Assembly: GCF_016863655.1 (NCBI RefSeq)
Contig: NZ_BOPH01000084.1
Span: 1 to 64,000 of the forward strand
Origin: Virgisporangium ochraceum
GTDB lineage: Bacteria; Actinomycetota; Actinomycetes; Mycobacteriales; Micromonosporaceae
Length of the DNA: 64,000 nucleotides
Direction: 5' to 3'
The notes below the pieces were generated by a model. That model made no database searches. It saw nothing but the letters and a program-made list of their open reading frames with translations, and had not been told where the DNA came from. Below, piece by piece: positions 24,255 through 33,024 of this stretch; the stretch's first letter is position 1; each line of letters begins with the position of its first letter. The position numbers were made by a program, and so were the translations under genes.

Positions 24255-25331
24255 ATGCGCGCGGCGATACTCCATTCGGTCGGAGCCGACAAGTTCGAGA
24301 TCCGTGACGACGTGACGGTCATCCCGCCGGCACCCGGCGAGGTCCGGATCCGGTTACGGGCGACCGGCGTGTGCCACTCCGACCTGTCCGCCCGCGACGG
24401 CGGGCTCCCCCAGCCGGTGCCGGCCGTGCTCGGCCACGAGGCCGCCGGCGACGTCGTCGAGGTCGGCGACGGGGTCGAGGACCTGGCCGTCGGCGACCGC
24501 GTGATCGCCAACTGGCTGCCCGCGTGCGGCACCTGCTCCTCGTGCGTACGCGGCGAGCCGTACCTGTGCATGGCCCACGTGATGATGGGCTACGTCCAGC
24601 CGCGCTTCATGCTCGGCGACACCCCGGTGTTCGGCATGGCCGGCGTCGGTGCGTTCGCCGAGGAGATCGTCGTTCCCCGCGTGGGCGCGGTGAAGATCGG
24701 CGACGACGTGCCCTACGAGGTGGCCGCGCTCGTCGGCTGCGGCGTGATGACCGGCGTCGGCGCCGTCATCAACACCGCGCGGGTGCGTCCCGGTGAGACG
24801 GTCGTGGTCATCGGGTGCGGCGGTGTCGGCATCGCCGCCATCCAGGGCGCCCGGCTGTCCGGGGCGTCGACGATCGTGGCGGTCGACACGGTGGAGGCCA
24901 AGCACGACATCGCCCGACGGTTCGGCGCCACCCACGCGGTGACCCCCGACGGTCTCAGCGACCTCACGACGGAGGTCACCGGCGAGGGCTACGACTGGGC
25001 CTTCGACGTGGTCGCGGTCCCGCAGACGCTGCGCACCGCGTGGTCGGCCGCGCGCCGCGGTGGCGCCGTGGTCGTCGTCGGCGCCGGCCGGGTCGAGCAC
25101 CAGGTCGAGTTCAGCCCGTTCGAACTGCTCTTCGAGGGCAAGCGGATCCTGTCGTCGCTGTTCGGGTCCGCCGACGCGGTGCGCGACTTCCCGCGGCTGC
25201 TCGACCTGTGGCGGGCCGGCCGGCTCGACCTCGAGGGAATGATCACCCACCGGCTCACCCTCGACGACCTCGACGACGCGTTCGGCGCGCTCGGCCGCGG
25301 CGACGTCATCCGCCAGATCGTCGTCCACTGA
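24255..25331 (+). CDS. Zinc-dependent alcohol dehydrogenase (MDR family)
   Basis: A 358-residue medium-chain dehydrogenase. The catalytic zinc ligands are in TGVCHSDL and GHEAAG. The structural zinc site is CGTCSSC with a fourth Cys seven residues on (ranges about 94-108). The NAD loop is GCGGVGIAAIQGA (near 191). Relatives include mycobacterial AdhD-like enzymes. In this KstR-controlled operon it may oxidise a hydroxyl on the sterol side chain or nucleus, for instance the C26 alcohol made by CYP125; this is inference. GGAGGG lies eight bases before the ATG. Confidence 0.83.
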   Translation: MRAAILHSVGADKFEIRDDVTVIPPAPGEVRIRLRATGVCHSDLSARDGGLPQPVPAVLGHEAAGDVVEVGDGVEDLAVGDRVIANWLPACGTCSSCVRGEPYLCMAHVMMGYVQPRFMLGDTPVFGMAGVGAFAEEIVVPRVGAVKIGDDVPYEVAALVGCGVMTGVGAVINTARVRPGETVVVIGCGGVGIAAIQGARLSGASTIVAVDTVEAKHDIARRFGATHAVTPDGLSDLTTEVTGEGYDWAFDVVAVPQTLRTAWSAARRGGAVVVVGAGRVEHQVEFSPFELLFEGKRILSSLFGSADAVRDFPRLLDLWRAGRLDLEGMITHRLTLDDLDDAFGALGRGDVIRQIVVH

Positions 25332-25349
25332 TCTTTCGGGAGGAGCATC

Positions 25350-26435
25350 GTGCGTAGATCTACCGTGCTTCTGACGGGTGGAGCCGTCGTGGTGCTCGCC
25401 TTCGCGGCGGTGCTGCGGTTCGCGATCGTCCCCGGTCTGCAGCAGTTGCCCGACGACCTCGACACCACGCTGCACTACACGGGAACCGCCGACATCCTCG
25501 ACGAGGCCGCGCTGATGAAGGGCGACCTCGCCAACGGGTTCAAGACCGGCGTCCCGGTGGAGTTGGAGCAGCGGGTGCGGGTCGTCTCGGCGCACGGCGA
25601 CACGGTCGTCGTCACCGACGAGACCGTGCTGACCGACCCCGACGACAACCGGCTGTCGAACACGAAGCACACGTTCGCGGTCGACCGGAGGAACCTCGCC
25701 GCCGCGCCGGCGCCCGCGGGCGTCACCGTGGAGCCGCACCAGGGCCTCACGGTCGGCTTCCCGATCCCGCCGGAGCCGACCGACTACACGTACTGGGACT
25801 ACCCGACCGCGATGGGCGCCACGGCCGCGTACGTGCGTACCGAGCAGCGTGCCGGTCGCGAGACCTACGTGTACCAGATGAAGACCGCGGGACCGCTGGC
25901 CGACCCGTCCGTGGCCGGCGACCTGCCGACCGCGCTGTCGAAGCAGGTGCTGCTCGCGTTCGCGCCGTCGCTGCCGCCCGACCAGCAGGCGCAGCTGAAG
26001 CAGTACGAGGCGCTCCTGCCCGACCAGCTGCCGCTCAGCTACACCGCCGAGGGCGAGAACACGTTCTGGGTCGACATCACGACCGGCTACGTCGTCGACG
26101 TGGCCCGCAAACAGAAGATCGACGTCAGCCTCGCGCTCGGCCCCATCGTCGTCCCGCTCGCGTCGGCGTTCTCCCTCGACCTGCGGTTCGCCCCCGACAC
26201 CGTGCGGACCATCACCGCCGACGCCGAATCGGCCGCGTCGGGGCTGCGGCTGATCTCGGTGATCGTGCCGATCGCGCTCGTCGTTCTCGCGATCCTGCTG
26301 GCGCTCACGCCGCTCTTCCTGGCCCGCCGCCGGCGGCGCACCGTGCGTCCACAGGAGACGGTGACCCAGCCGGTGGCCGCGCCACCGGCCGCGAGCCCTC
26401 CCCCGGCGGCCGCCGTCGGCGCCGACGAGAAGTGA
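25350..26435 (+). CDS. DUF3068/PorA-family membrane protein
   Basis: A 361-residue protein with an N-terminal hydrophobic segment (about 5-30, VLLTGGAVVVLAFAAVLRFA), a large beta-rich extracytoplasmic region and a second membrane helix near 307-329 followed by RRRRR and a Pro/Ala tail. The layout and internal motifs (YWDYPTAMGATAAY, FWVDITTGYVVDV) fit DUF3068, annotated as a PorA-family protein in actinobacteria. It is the middle gene of the KstR-controlled ADH/LLM operon, 18 bases after ADH. A role in envelope passage or sensing of sterols is possible but unproven. Confidence 0.75.
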   Translation: MRRSTVLLTGGAVVVLAFAAVLRFAIVPGLQQLPDDLDTTLHYTGTADILDEAALMKGDLANGFKTGVPVELEQRVRVVSAHGDTVVVTDETVLTDPDDNRLSNTKHTFAVDRRNLAAAPAPAGVTVEPHQGLTVGFPIPPEPTDYTYWDYPTAMGATAAYVRTEQRAGRETYVYQMKTAGPLADPSVAGDLPTALSKQVLLAFAPSLPPDQQAQLKQYEALLPDQLPLSYTAEGENTFWVDITTGYVVDVARKQKIDVSLALGPIVVPLASAFSLDLRFAPDTVRTITADAESAASGLRLISVIVPIALVVLAILLALTPLFLARRRRRTVRPQETVTQPVAAPPAASPPPAAAVGADEK

Positions 26436-26444
26436 CCGTCGCCC

Positions 26445-27485
26445 ATGCGCCTCGGGATCATGCTCGGCTACAGCGGCGAGGGCTTCGCGGCCGCGGTCGA
26501 CGAACTGGTCGAGCATGAGCGGTCCGGTGTCGAGATCGTCGCCGTTCCGGAGGCGTACAGCTTCGACGCGGTGAGCCAGCTGGGGTTCGTCGCGGCGCGC
26601 ACCACGCGGATGGAGCTCACGTCCGGCATCGTCCAGCTGTACTCGCGCACACCGACGCTCACGGCGATGACGGCCGCCGGGCTCGACTACGTGTCGGGCG
26701 GCCGTTTCTCGCTGGGGCTCGGCGCGTCGGGCCCGCAGGTGGTCGAGGGCTTCCACGGGGTGCCCTACGACGCGCCGCTGGCCCGCACGCGGGAGATCGT
26801 CGAGATCTGCCGCCAGGTGTGGCGCCGGGAACCGGTGGTCCACAGCGGACGGCACTACCGGGTGCCGCTGCCACCGGGTGCCGGCACCGGCCTGGGCAAG
26901 CCGCTGAAGCTCATCAACCACCCGGTACGGCCGCGGATCCCGGTCATCCTCGCCGCCGTCGGTCCCCGCAGCGTCGCCATGACGGCCGAGATCGCCGAGG
27001 GCTGGTGGACGCTGTTCTTCCACCCGGAGCGCGCCGCGTCCGTCTGGGCCGGGCCGCTGGCCGACGGCACCCGGCTGCGCGACCCGGCCCTGGGCCCGTT
27101 GGACGTGCTCGCCACGGTGCCGTTCGCCGTCACCGACGACCCGGGTTCGCTGCTCGACGCCCACCGCGCGATGCTGGCCCTCTACATCGGCGGGATGGGC
27201 GCGCGGGAACGCAACTTCTCCAACGAGCTGGTGCGCCGGTACGGCTACGAGCGGGAGGCCGCGCTGATCCAGGACCACTTCCTGAGCGGCCGCCGGGCCG
27301 AGGCGATGGCCGCCGTGCCGGACGACCTCGTCCGCTCGACGGCACTCGTCGGTCCGGCCGCGTACGTCAAGGACCGGCTGGCCGCCTACGCCGCCGCCGG
27401 GGTCACCACGCTGCTGGTGTCGCCGCTCGCGCCGACCCGCGAGGCGCGGCTGGCGGCGGTCCGCCAGCTCCGCGACCTCGTCTAG
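26445..27485 (+). CDS. LLM-class F420-dependent oxidoreductase (Rv3520c-like)
   Basis: A 346-residue luciferase-like TIM-barrel enzyme starting MRLGIMLGYSGEG, with GRFSLGLGASGPQVVEGFHG (about 86-105) and PVILAAVGPRSVAMTAEIAEGWW (about 166-188) as F420/substrate motifs. Its closest remembered relative is Rv3520c of the mycobacterial KstR regulon. It would transfer hydride between F420 and a steroid or CoA intermediate; the exact step is unknown. It begins nine bases after the DUF3068 gene and ends four bases before the convergent aldehyde dehydrogenase gene. Confidence 0.8.
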   Translation: MRLGIMLGYSGEGFAAAVDELVEHERSGVEIVAVPEAYSFDAVSQLGFVAARTTRMELTSGIVQLYSRTPTLTAMTAAGLDYVSGGRFSLGLGASGPQVVEGFHGVPYDAPLARTREIVEICRQVWRREPVVHSGRHYRVPLPPGAGTGLGKPLKLINHPVRPRIPVILAAVGPRSVAMTAEIAEGWWTLFFHPERAASVWAGPLADGTRLRDPALGPLDVLATVPFAVTDDPGSLLDAHRAMLALYIGGMGARERNFSNELVRRYGYEREAALIQDHFLSGRRAEAMAAVPDDLVRSTALVGPAAYVKDRLAAYAAAGVTTLLVSPLAPTREARLAAVRQLRDLV

Positions 27486-27488
27486 CGT

Positions 27489-28997
27489 TTACATCATCTC
27501 CTCGGTGGTCGGCACGAGCACCGTCTTCACCTCGGTGTAGGCCTCGATCGCGGTGCGCCCGCCCTCGCGGCCCAGCCCCGACTGCCGGAACCCGCCGAAC
27601 TCCGCGTGCGGCTCGAGCTGGTACCCGTTGATTCCCACGGTTCCGGCGCGCAGCGCCTTCGCCATCCGCATGGAGCGCTTGACGTCGGTGGTCCACACCG
27701 TCGCCGCGAGGCCGTACTGGGTGTCGTTGGCCAGGCGCACCGCCTCGTCCTCCTCGGTGAAGGGCACGGCCACGAGCACCGGTCCGAAGATCTCCTCGCG
27801 GGCGATCGTCATGTCGTTCGTCGCGTCGGCGAAGAGGGTCGGCGTCACGAAGTTGCCGTTCGCCAGGTCGCCGTCGCCGCGTTGGCCGCCGCACACCATC
27901 CGCGCGCCCTCCTCCTGCCCCCGGGTGATGTAGCCGAGGACGCGTTCGAGCTGGCGCGGGTTGATGAGCGGTGACGCGGTGGTCGCCGGGTCGAACGGGT
28001 CCCCGTAGTTCACCATGGCCGTCATTCCCTCGGCGATGGCGAGGAACTGGTCGTAGACGTCGCGGTGCACGAGGGCCCGGGTCTGCGCGAGGCACACCTG
28101 TCCGGACAGGCCGAGCGTCACCGTGCCCATCGTGGTGGCCGCGGCCGAGTACACGTCGGCGTCGGCGAAGACCAGGGCCGGGCTCTTGCCGCCCAGTTCC
28201 AGGCTGACCCGCTTGAACCCGGTCGCGGCCGCCTCCATGACGCGACGGCCGACGGCCCGGCTGCCGGTGAACGTGATCTTGTCGACCATGGGGTGGTTGA
28301 TGAGCGCGTCGCCGGTGGGTTCGCCGGGACCGGTCACCACGTTGAGGACGCCCGCGGGTACGCCCGCCTCCTCGAGCAGCCGCACCAGGCGCAGCACCGC
28401 GAACGTCGCGTACTCCGAGGGCTTGAGCACCACCGTGCACCCGGTGGCCAGCGCCGGCGCGAGCTTCTGCGCGGCCAGCAGCAGCGGCCCGTTCCACGGG
28501 ATGACCGCGGCGACCACGCCGACCGGTTCGCGCAGCGTCATCGTCACGTGGTCGCCGCCCTGGAACGCCGGGAGCGTGGTGCCGCCGAGCTTGTCGATCC
28601 AGCCGGCGTGGTGGTCGAAGATGTCGGCCGCGCACTCCGCGGACATCGCGTAGATGGTGCCGAACGACAACGGGACACTGTTGTCCAGCGCCAGCAGGCG
28701 CAGCAGCTCGTCGGCGTGCTCCCGGATCAGGTCGGCGGCCCGGCGCATCACGCGGATGCGCTCCTTGGCCCGGGTGCGTGGCCACGGCCCCTCGTCGAAC
28801 GCCCGGCGCGCGGCGCGCACCGCCCGGTCGACGTCGGCGACGCCGGCCACGGCGAACTCGCCGACCTCCTCGCCGGTCGCGGGATGCGCGTGGCTCCACG
28901 TCTGTCCGTCTGCGGCGGGAATCCACTGCCCGTCGACGAACAGCTGTCCGGTGGAGAGCCCGGCCGCGTCGCGGGCCGACTTGATCGAGAGGGTCAT
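27489..28997 (-). CDS. Aldehyde dehydrogenase (NAD-dependent)
   Basis: A 502-residue ALDH-superfamily enzyme. The NAD site is TGSRAVGRRV (about 233), the general base is in LELGGKSPALV (about 255) and the catalytic cysteine in SGQVCLAQ (about 290). It oxidises an aldehyde to the acid in the cytoplasm; in this locus it could act on the C26 aldehyde or on propionaldehyde, which is inference. A KstR-like site is centred about 28 bases upstream of the ATG and a second, perfect one lies near the divergent chsE4 start, so it belongs to the regulon. Confidence 0.87.
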   Translation of the reverse strand: MTLSIKSARDAAGLSTGQLFVDGQWIPAADGQTWSHAHPATGEEVGEFAVAGVADVDRAVRAARRAFDEGPWPRTRAKERIRVMRRAADLIREHADELLRLLALDNSVPLSFGTIYAMSAECAADIFDHHAGWIDKLGGTTLPAFQGGDHVTMTLREPVGVVAAVIPWNGPLLLAAQKLAPALATGCTVVLKPSEYATFAVLRLVRLLEEAGVPAGVLNVVTGPGEPTGDALINHPMVDKITFTGSRAVGRRVMEAAATGFKRVSLELGGKSPALVFADADVYSAAATTMGTVTLGLSGQVCLAQTRALVHRDVYDQFLAIAEGMTAMVNYGDPFDPATTASPLINPRQLERVLGYITRGQEEGARMVCGGQRGDGDLANGNFVTPTLFADATNDMTIAREEIFGPVLVAVPFTEEDEAVRLANDTQYGLAATVWTTDVKRSMRMAKALRAGTVGINGYQLEPHAEFGGFRQSGLGREGGRTAIEAYTEVKTVLVPTTEEMM

Positions 28998-29017
28998 GCC
29001 GCACCATCCATCGCATC

Positions 29018-29031
29018 TGGAACGCGTTCTC
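29018..29031. promoter_or_regulatory. KstR operator, weaker (TGGAACGCGTTCTC)
   Basis: The core GAACnnGTTC is intact and 12 of 14 positions match TAGAACnnGTTCTA. It begins 21 bases upstream of the aldehyde dehydrogenase ATG, far from the second site at 29232 that serves chsE4. Each divergent gene thus seems to have its own operator. Confidence 0.6.
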
Positions 29032-29105
29032 CACAGCGTCTGCCGGGAAAGGGAGGACCGGCCTGCGGCGGGTCCAGACGACGACCGGCGGCGTTGCGGC
29101 TTCGC

Positions 29106-29128
29106 CCCGATACGACACCGGTATCGGG
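29106..29128. promoter_or_regulatory. 8-bp dyad between aldh and chsE4
   Basis: CCCGATAC (29106-29113) and GTATCGGG (29121-29128) are perfect inverted copies around a 7-base loop. They sit in the 264-base divergent region between the aldehyde dehydrogenase and chsE4. It could be an operator for a second regulator or an RNA hairpin in the aldehyde dehydrogenase leader. I see no coding sequence in this intergenic stretch. Confidence 0.4.
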
Positions 29129-29231
29129 ACTAAGCCGCGCCTTGCCGGGTCGCCGCCTGGACCTCCCCTCGGCTCGGCCCCCCTCTCCCAACAGACGCTA
29201 GCGGAGATTACGCCGAACTTCGATATAGTTC

Positions 29232-29245
29232 TAGAACAAGTTCTA
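29232..29245. promoter_or_regulatory. KstR operator, perfect (TAGAACAAGTTCTA)
   Basis: This is an exact palindromic match to TAGAACnnGTTCTA, 16 bases before the chsE4 GTG start. It probably covers the chsE4-chsE5 promoter and may help control the divergent aldehyde dehydrogenase. Confidence 0.88.
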
Positions 29246-29261
29246 CTTTGGGGGTCGCATC

Positions 29262-30425
29262 GTGCACATCGGCTACACGCCCGGGCAGGAGCGCCTGCGG
29301 CAGGAACTGCGCGCGTACTTCGCCGACCTGATGACCCCGGAGCTGCGCGAGGCGCTCAACCCGGCGGAAGGCGAGTACGGCGAGGGAACCGCGTACCGCG
29401 ACACCGTGCGGCGCCTCGGCTCCGACGGCTGGCTCACGCTGGGCTGGCCCACCGAGTTCGGCGGTGGCGGACGGTCCATGGTGGACCAGCTCATCTTCAC
29501 CGACGAGGCGGCCGCCGCCGGCGTACCGGTCCCGTTCCTGACGCTCAACACGATCGGGCCGACCATCATGCGGTTCGGCACGCCCGAGCAGCAGGCGTTC
29601 TACCTGCCGCGCATCGCCGCCGGCGACATCCACTTCTCCATCGGCTACTCCGAGCCCGAGGCCGGCACCGACCTCGCGTCGCTGCGCACCCGCGCCGTGC
29701 GCGACGGCGACGGCTGGCTCATCAACGGCCAGAAGATGTGGACCAGCCTCATCCAGCACGCCGACTACGTGTGGCTCGCCTGCCGCACCGACCCCGACGC
29801 GCCGAAGCACAAGGGGCTGTCGATCCTCATCGTGCCCACCGACGCGCCCGGCTTCTCCTGGACGCCCGTGCGCACCGTCGCGGGTCCCACGACCAGCGCC
29901 ACCTACTACACCGACGTGCGCGTACCGGAGTCGGCGCTCGTCGGCGCCGTCAATCAGGGCTGGCCGCTGATCACCAACCAGCTCAACCACGAACGGGTGG
30001 CGCTCACCTCCGCGGCGCCGATCCGCACCGCGCTCGCCGAGGTGCTGGAGTGGGCCCACGAGACCGGTGCCATCGAGCAGGAGTGGGTGCGGACGCACCT
30101 CGCCCGGGCGCACGCGAAGACCGAGTTCCTCACGTTGTTCAACTGGCGGCTGGCCAGCGACCCCGACGGCTCGCCCGGACCCGCCGCCGCGTCGGCCACC
30201 AAGGTGTACGGCACCGAGTTCGCCATCGAGGCCTACCGGCTGCTGATGGAGGTGCTGGGCGCAAACGCGTCGGTCCGGTACGGGTCCCGCGGCGCGCTCC
30301 TGAACGGCCGGATCGAACGCCTGCACCGCGCCGCGCTGATCCTCACGTTCGGCGGAGGGACCAACGAGGTCCAGCGCGACATCATCGCCTTCGCCGGCCT
30401 CGGCCTGCCCGCCGCCCGCCGTTAA
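29262..30425 (+). CDS. chsE4: Acyl-CoA dehydrogenase subunit ChsE4 (FadE26)
   Basis: A 387-residue acyl-CoA dehydrogenase, close throughout to mycobacterial FadE26/ChsE4 (MxIxYTPxQExLRxELR start, GYSEPEAGTDL, NGQKMWTSLIQ, late LTFGGGTNEVQRDII). ChsE4 and ChsE5 form an alpha2beta2 dehydrogenase that starts beta-oxidation of the sterol side chain at the C26-CoA/C24-CoA stage. Glu244 in NQLNHERVAL sits where I recall the catalytic base (Glu247 in M. tuberculosis). The GTG start follows GGGGGT and the perfect KstR site. chsE5 begins ten bases after its stop. Confidence 0.92.
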   Translation: MHIGYTPGQERLRQELRAYFADLMTPELREALNPAEGEYGEGTAYRDTVRRLGSDGWLTLGWPTEFGGGGRSMVDQLIFTDEAAAAGVPVPFLTLNTIGPTIMRFGTPEQQAFYLPRIAAGDIHFSIGYSEPEAGTDLASLRTRAVRDGDGWLINGQKMWTSLIQHADYVWLACRTDPDAPKHKGLSILIVPTDAPGFSWTPVRTVAGPTTSATYYTDVRVPESALVGAVNQGWPLITNQLNHERVALTSAAPIRTALAEVLEWAHETGAIEQEWVRTHLARAHAKTEFLTLFNWRLASDPDGSPGPAAASATKVYGTEFAIEAYRLLMEVLGANASVRYGSRGALLNGRIERLHRAALILTFGGGTNEVQRDIIAFAGLGLPAARR

Positions 30426-30434
30426 GGAGCCACC

Positions 30435-31496
30435 ATGGACTTCGCGTTGCCCGAGGCCTTCCACGACCTGTCCACGCTCACCCGGAGCATCCTCACCGAC
30501 CGCGTCACCCCCGAGCGGCTGCGCGAGCTCGAAGCCAAGGACGAGCCGTTCGACCGTCCCCTGTGGACGGAGCTAGCGAACGCCGGCGTCCTCTCCGCCG
30601 CCCTGCCGGCGGAGGCCGGCGGCGACGGGTACGGCCTCCTGGAACAGTGCGGCGTGCTGATCGAACTGGGACGCGTGGTCGCGCCCGTCCCGTACCTCTC
30701 GTCGATCGTCACCGCCGCGTCGGCCGTGGCCCGGTTCGGCGACGCCGGCCAGGCGGCCCGCTGGGCGGTACCGGCCGCCCGGGGCGACCTCGTCCTGACG
30801 GCCGCGCTGTCGGACGAGGGCCGCGTCAGCGCCACCGGCACCCTCACCGGATCCGTTCCCGTGGTGCCGGCCGCGACGTACGCCGACCTGATCCTGGTGC
30901 CGACCGACGCCGGCGTCTTCCTCGTGGCACCTGGCGACCGGGGCGTGCACATCGAGCCGCAGCGGGTCACCGGCGGCGAGGGCGCCGGCTGGCTGGAACT
31001 GTCCGATGTGGAGGCCCCGCTGCTCGCCGGCGACGGCGTCGCCGACTGGATGCGGAACCGGGCACTCGTCGGGCTGTGCGCCCTGCAGCTGGGCGTCACC
31101 GAACGGGTCCTGGAGCTGACCGCCGGGTACGCCCGCACCCGGGTGCAGTTCGGTAGGCCGATCGGCACGTTCCAGGCGGTGGCCCAGCGGCTGGCCGACG
31201 CCTACATCGACGTCGAGGCGATCCGCCTCACGCTGTGGCAGGCGGCGTGGCGAGTGCAGGAGGGGCTGCCGTGCGCCACCGAGGTCGCGACGGCCAAGTT
31301 CTGGGCCGCCGAGGCGGGTCACCGGGTCGCGCACACGGCCGTGCACGTCCACGGCGGCGTCGGCATCGACGTGGACCACAGCGTGCACCGCTACTTCCTC
31401 GCCGCCAAGCACCACGAGCTCAGCCTCGGCGGCGCCACCGCGCAGCTGCGCCGCATCGGCGCGGAGCTGGCTAGCGGGACTCGACGTACTCCTTGA
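30435..31496 (+). CDS. chsE5: Acyl-CoA dehydrogenase subunit ChsE5 (FadE27)
   Basis: A 353-residue, shorter acyl-CoA dehydrogenase-fold partner of ChsE4. Family signatures are AGILSAALP-type VLSAALPAEAGGDGYG (about 49-65), LGVTERVLELTAGYARTRVQFGRP (about 216-240) and AAEAGHRVAHTAVHVHGGVGID (about 295-316). In the heterotetramer the FAD sits between unlike subunits, so neither protein works alone. ATG follows AAGGAG. Its 3' end overlaps the SRPBCC gene on the other strand by 26 bases. Confidence 0.9.
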   Translation: MDFALPEAFHDLSTLTRSILTDRVTPERLRELEAKDEPFDRPLWTELANAGVLSAALPAEAGGDGYGLLEQCGVLIELGRVVAPVPYLSSIVTAASAVARFGDAGQAARWAVPAARGDLVLTAALSDEGRVSATGTLTGSVPVVPAATYADLILVPTDAGVFLVAPGDRGVHIEPQRVTGGEGAGWLELSDVEAPLLAGDGVADWMRNRALVGLCALQLGVTERVLELTAGYARTRVQFGRPIGTFQAVAQRLADAYIDVEAIRLTLWQAAWRVQEGLPCATEVATAKFWAAEAGHRVAHTAVHVHGGVGIDVDHSVHRYFLAAKHHELSLGGATAQLRRIGAELASGTRRTP

Positions 31497-31911
31497 GCGC
31501 GGCGGCGTGGCGGCGGAAGCCGTCACGCACGCCTTTGAACACCACCGACTTCAGGGGCCCGCGCAGCAGTTCCTCGGTGTGGTAGCGGGTGCCGCCACCG
31601 TCGGCGGGTTCCAGCCGCTGGATCCGGGTGCCGTGGAGGAGGCCGACCCGGTGCAGCCACCCGACGTACCCGTACTCCAGCAGGGTCGGCGACTCGATCC
31701 GGGAGATCCGTTCGCGGCTCGTGTTCGCCTGCCCGTTCTTGAACCGCACGTGCAGCGTCATGGTGTCGCCGACGCGCGCGGGACGGCCGTTGGGCCGGTC
31801 GACCCGCACGATGAACGGGTTCCACCGCGGATAGTTGTCGAGGTCGAGCATCGCCGCCCACACGGCCTCGACCGGCGCGTCGATGACGGTGTCGACCTCG
31901 ACGAGGGTCAT
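31471..31911 (-). CDS. SRPBCC (START/Bet v1-like) family protein
   Basis: A 146-residue protein beginning MTLVEVDTVIDAPVEAVWAAM, followed by DLDNYPRWNPFIVRVDRPNG, the standard opening of the SRPBCC/polyketide-cyclase-like fold. This fold encloses a hydrophobic cavity and often binds lipids or sterols. It may bind or chaperone an intermediate, or catalyse a small step; no catalytic residue can be named. ATG at 31911 overlaps the stop of the upstream nitronate monooxygenase-like gene (ATGA), placing it last in the fadD19 operon. Confidence 0.8.
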   Translation of the reverse strand: MTLVEVDTVIDAPVEAVWAAMLDLDNYPRWNPFIVRVDRPNGRPARVGDTMTLHVRFKNGQANTSRERISRIESPTLLEYGYVGWLHRVGLLHGTRIQRLEPADGGGTRYHTEELLRGPLKSVVFKGVRDGFRRHAAALKEYVESR

Positions 31912-33017
31912 GCGAGCTTCGCCAGCCGGTCGAGCGTCTCCCGGGTCTCCGCCACCAGGCCCGCCATGACGTCGGCGACCGGCCGCACCTCGTTCATCCG
32001 CCCGACGATCTGGCCCACGGGCATCGGCACGACGGTCGGGTCCCCCGACTCCATCAGGCGGCGGTGCGCCTCGCTCACCAACAGGTTCTGCAACGGCATC
32101 GGCAGCGGCGCGGGCGCGTCGGACTCTTCCCACGCGCCGGTCCACCGGTTGCGCAGCAGGCGCGCCGGCTTGCCGGAGTAGATCCGCGACCGCACCGTAT
32201 CGCTGGATCCCGCCGCCAGCAACGCCTCCCGCAGCGCCGGCATGGTGGTGCCGATGACGTACTCCTCCGTTGTCAGCCAGTACGAGCCCATCCACACGCC
32301 GGCCGCGCCGAGCGCGAGCGCCGCCGCCACCTGCCGGCCGCTTCCGATCCCGCCCGCGGCGAGGACCGGCACCGCGCCGCCGACCTCGTCGACGATCTCG
32401 GGGACGAGCACCATGCTGGCGATCTCGCCGGTGTGCCCGCCCGCCTCGTAGCCCTGCGCCACCACGATGTCGACGCCGCTGGCCACCTGCGCGCGGGCGT
32501 GCGCCGCCCGCCCGGCCAGGGCCGCCACCGTCAGCCCGTGGGCGTGCGCCTGCTCGATGACGTCCGGTGGCGGCGGACCCAGCGCGTTGGCGATGAGCTT
32601 CGGCGAGTGGGTCAGCGCGACCTCGACGTGCGAGCGGGCGACCGAGTGCAGCCAGCCGAGCACCCCCTCGCCGTCGGGTGCGCCCTCGGCGGGCAGCGGG
32701 GGGACGCCCAGCTTCGTGAGCGTGCTCTCCACGAAGTCCCGGTGGCCGTCCGGGATCAGCTTGCCGAGGTCGGCCGGGGTTCCCTCGGTGGGCACCCGGT
32801 TGGGCATCACGATGTCGACGCCGTACGGCTTCCCGTCGGTGTTCGCGTCGAGCCACGTCAACGTCTCGTCGAGCTCGGCCGGATCGTTGAACCGCACGCA
32901 TCCGAGCACCCCGAGCCCGCCGGCCCGGCTGATCGCCGCGGCGACGTGCTCCGACGGGGTGAACCCGACGATCGGGTGCTCGATACCGAGCAGCTCGCAC
33001 AACGGGGTCCGCACCAT
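31908..33017 (-). CDS. Nitronate monooxygenase/enoyl reductase-like flavoprotein
   Basis: A 369-residue FMN-type TIM barrel of the nitronate monooxygenase family: GIEHPIVGF (11-19), QGYEAGGHTG (about 192-201), PVLAAGGIGSGRQVAAALALGAAGVWMGS (about 220-248). In steroid degraders a related enzyme (IpdC, Rv3553) reduces a ring-D CoA ester, but this protein differs clearly from what I recall of IpdC and is KstR- rather than KstR2-linked. Its step is therefore open. It starts seven bases after fadD19 and overlaps the SRPBCC gene. Confidence 0.8.
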   Translation of the reverse strand: MVRTPLCELLGIEHPIVGFTPSEHVAAAISRAGGLGVLGCVRFNDPAELDETLTWLDANTDGKPYGVDIVMPNRVPTEGTPADLGKLIPDGHRDFVESTLTKLGVPPLPAEGAPDGEGVLGWLHSVARSHVEVALTHSPKLIANALGPPPPDVIEQAHAHGLTVAALAGRAAHARAQVASGVDIVVAQGYEAGGHTGEIASMVLVPEIVDEVGGAVPVLAAGGIGSGRQVAAALALGAAGVWMGSYWLTTEEYVIGTTMPALREALLAAGSSDTVRSRIYSGKPARLLRNRWTGAWEESDAPAPLPMPLQNLLVSEAHRRLMESGDPTVVPMPVGQIVGRMNEVRPVADVMAGLVAETRETLDRLAKLA

Positions 33018-33024
33018 GCCCTCC

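Noticed and set aside
24354-27278. 974-codon minus-strand open frame
   Set aside because: Low-complexity, charged translation antisense to the ADH, DUF3068 and LLM genes; a high-GC shadow frame.
31908-33017. Assignment of the nitronate monooxygenase-like gene as IpdC
   Set aside because: Its sequence differs widely from Rv3553 as I recall it, and it belongs to a KstR rather than a KstR2 unit.
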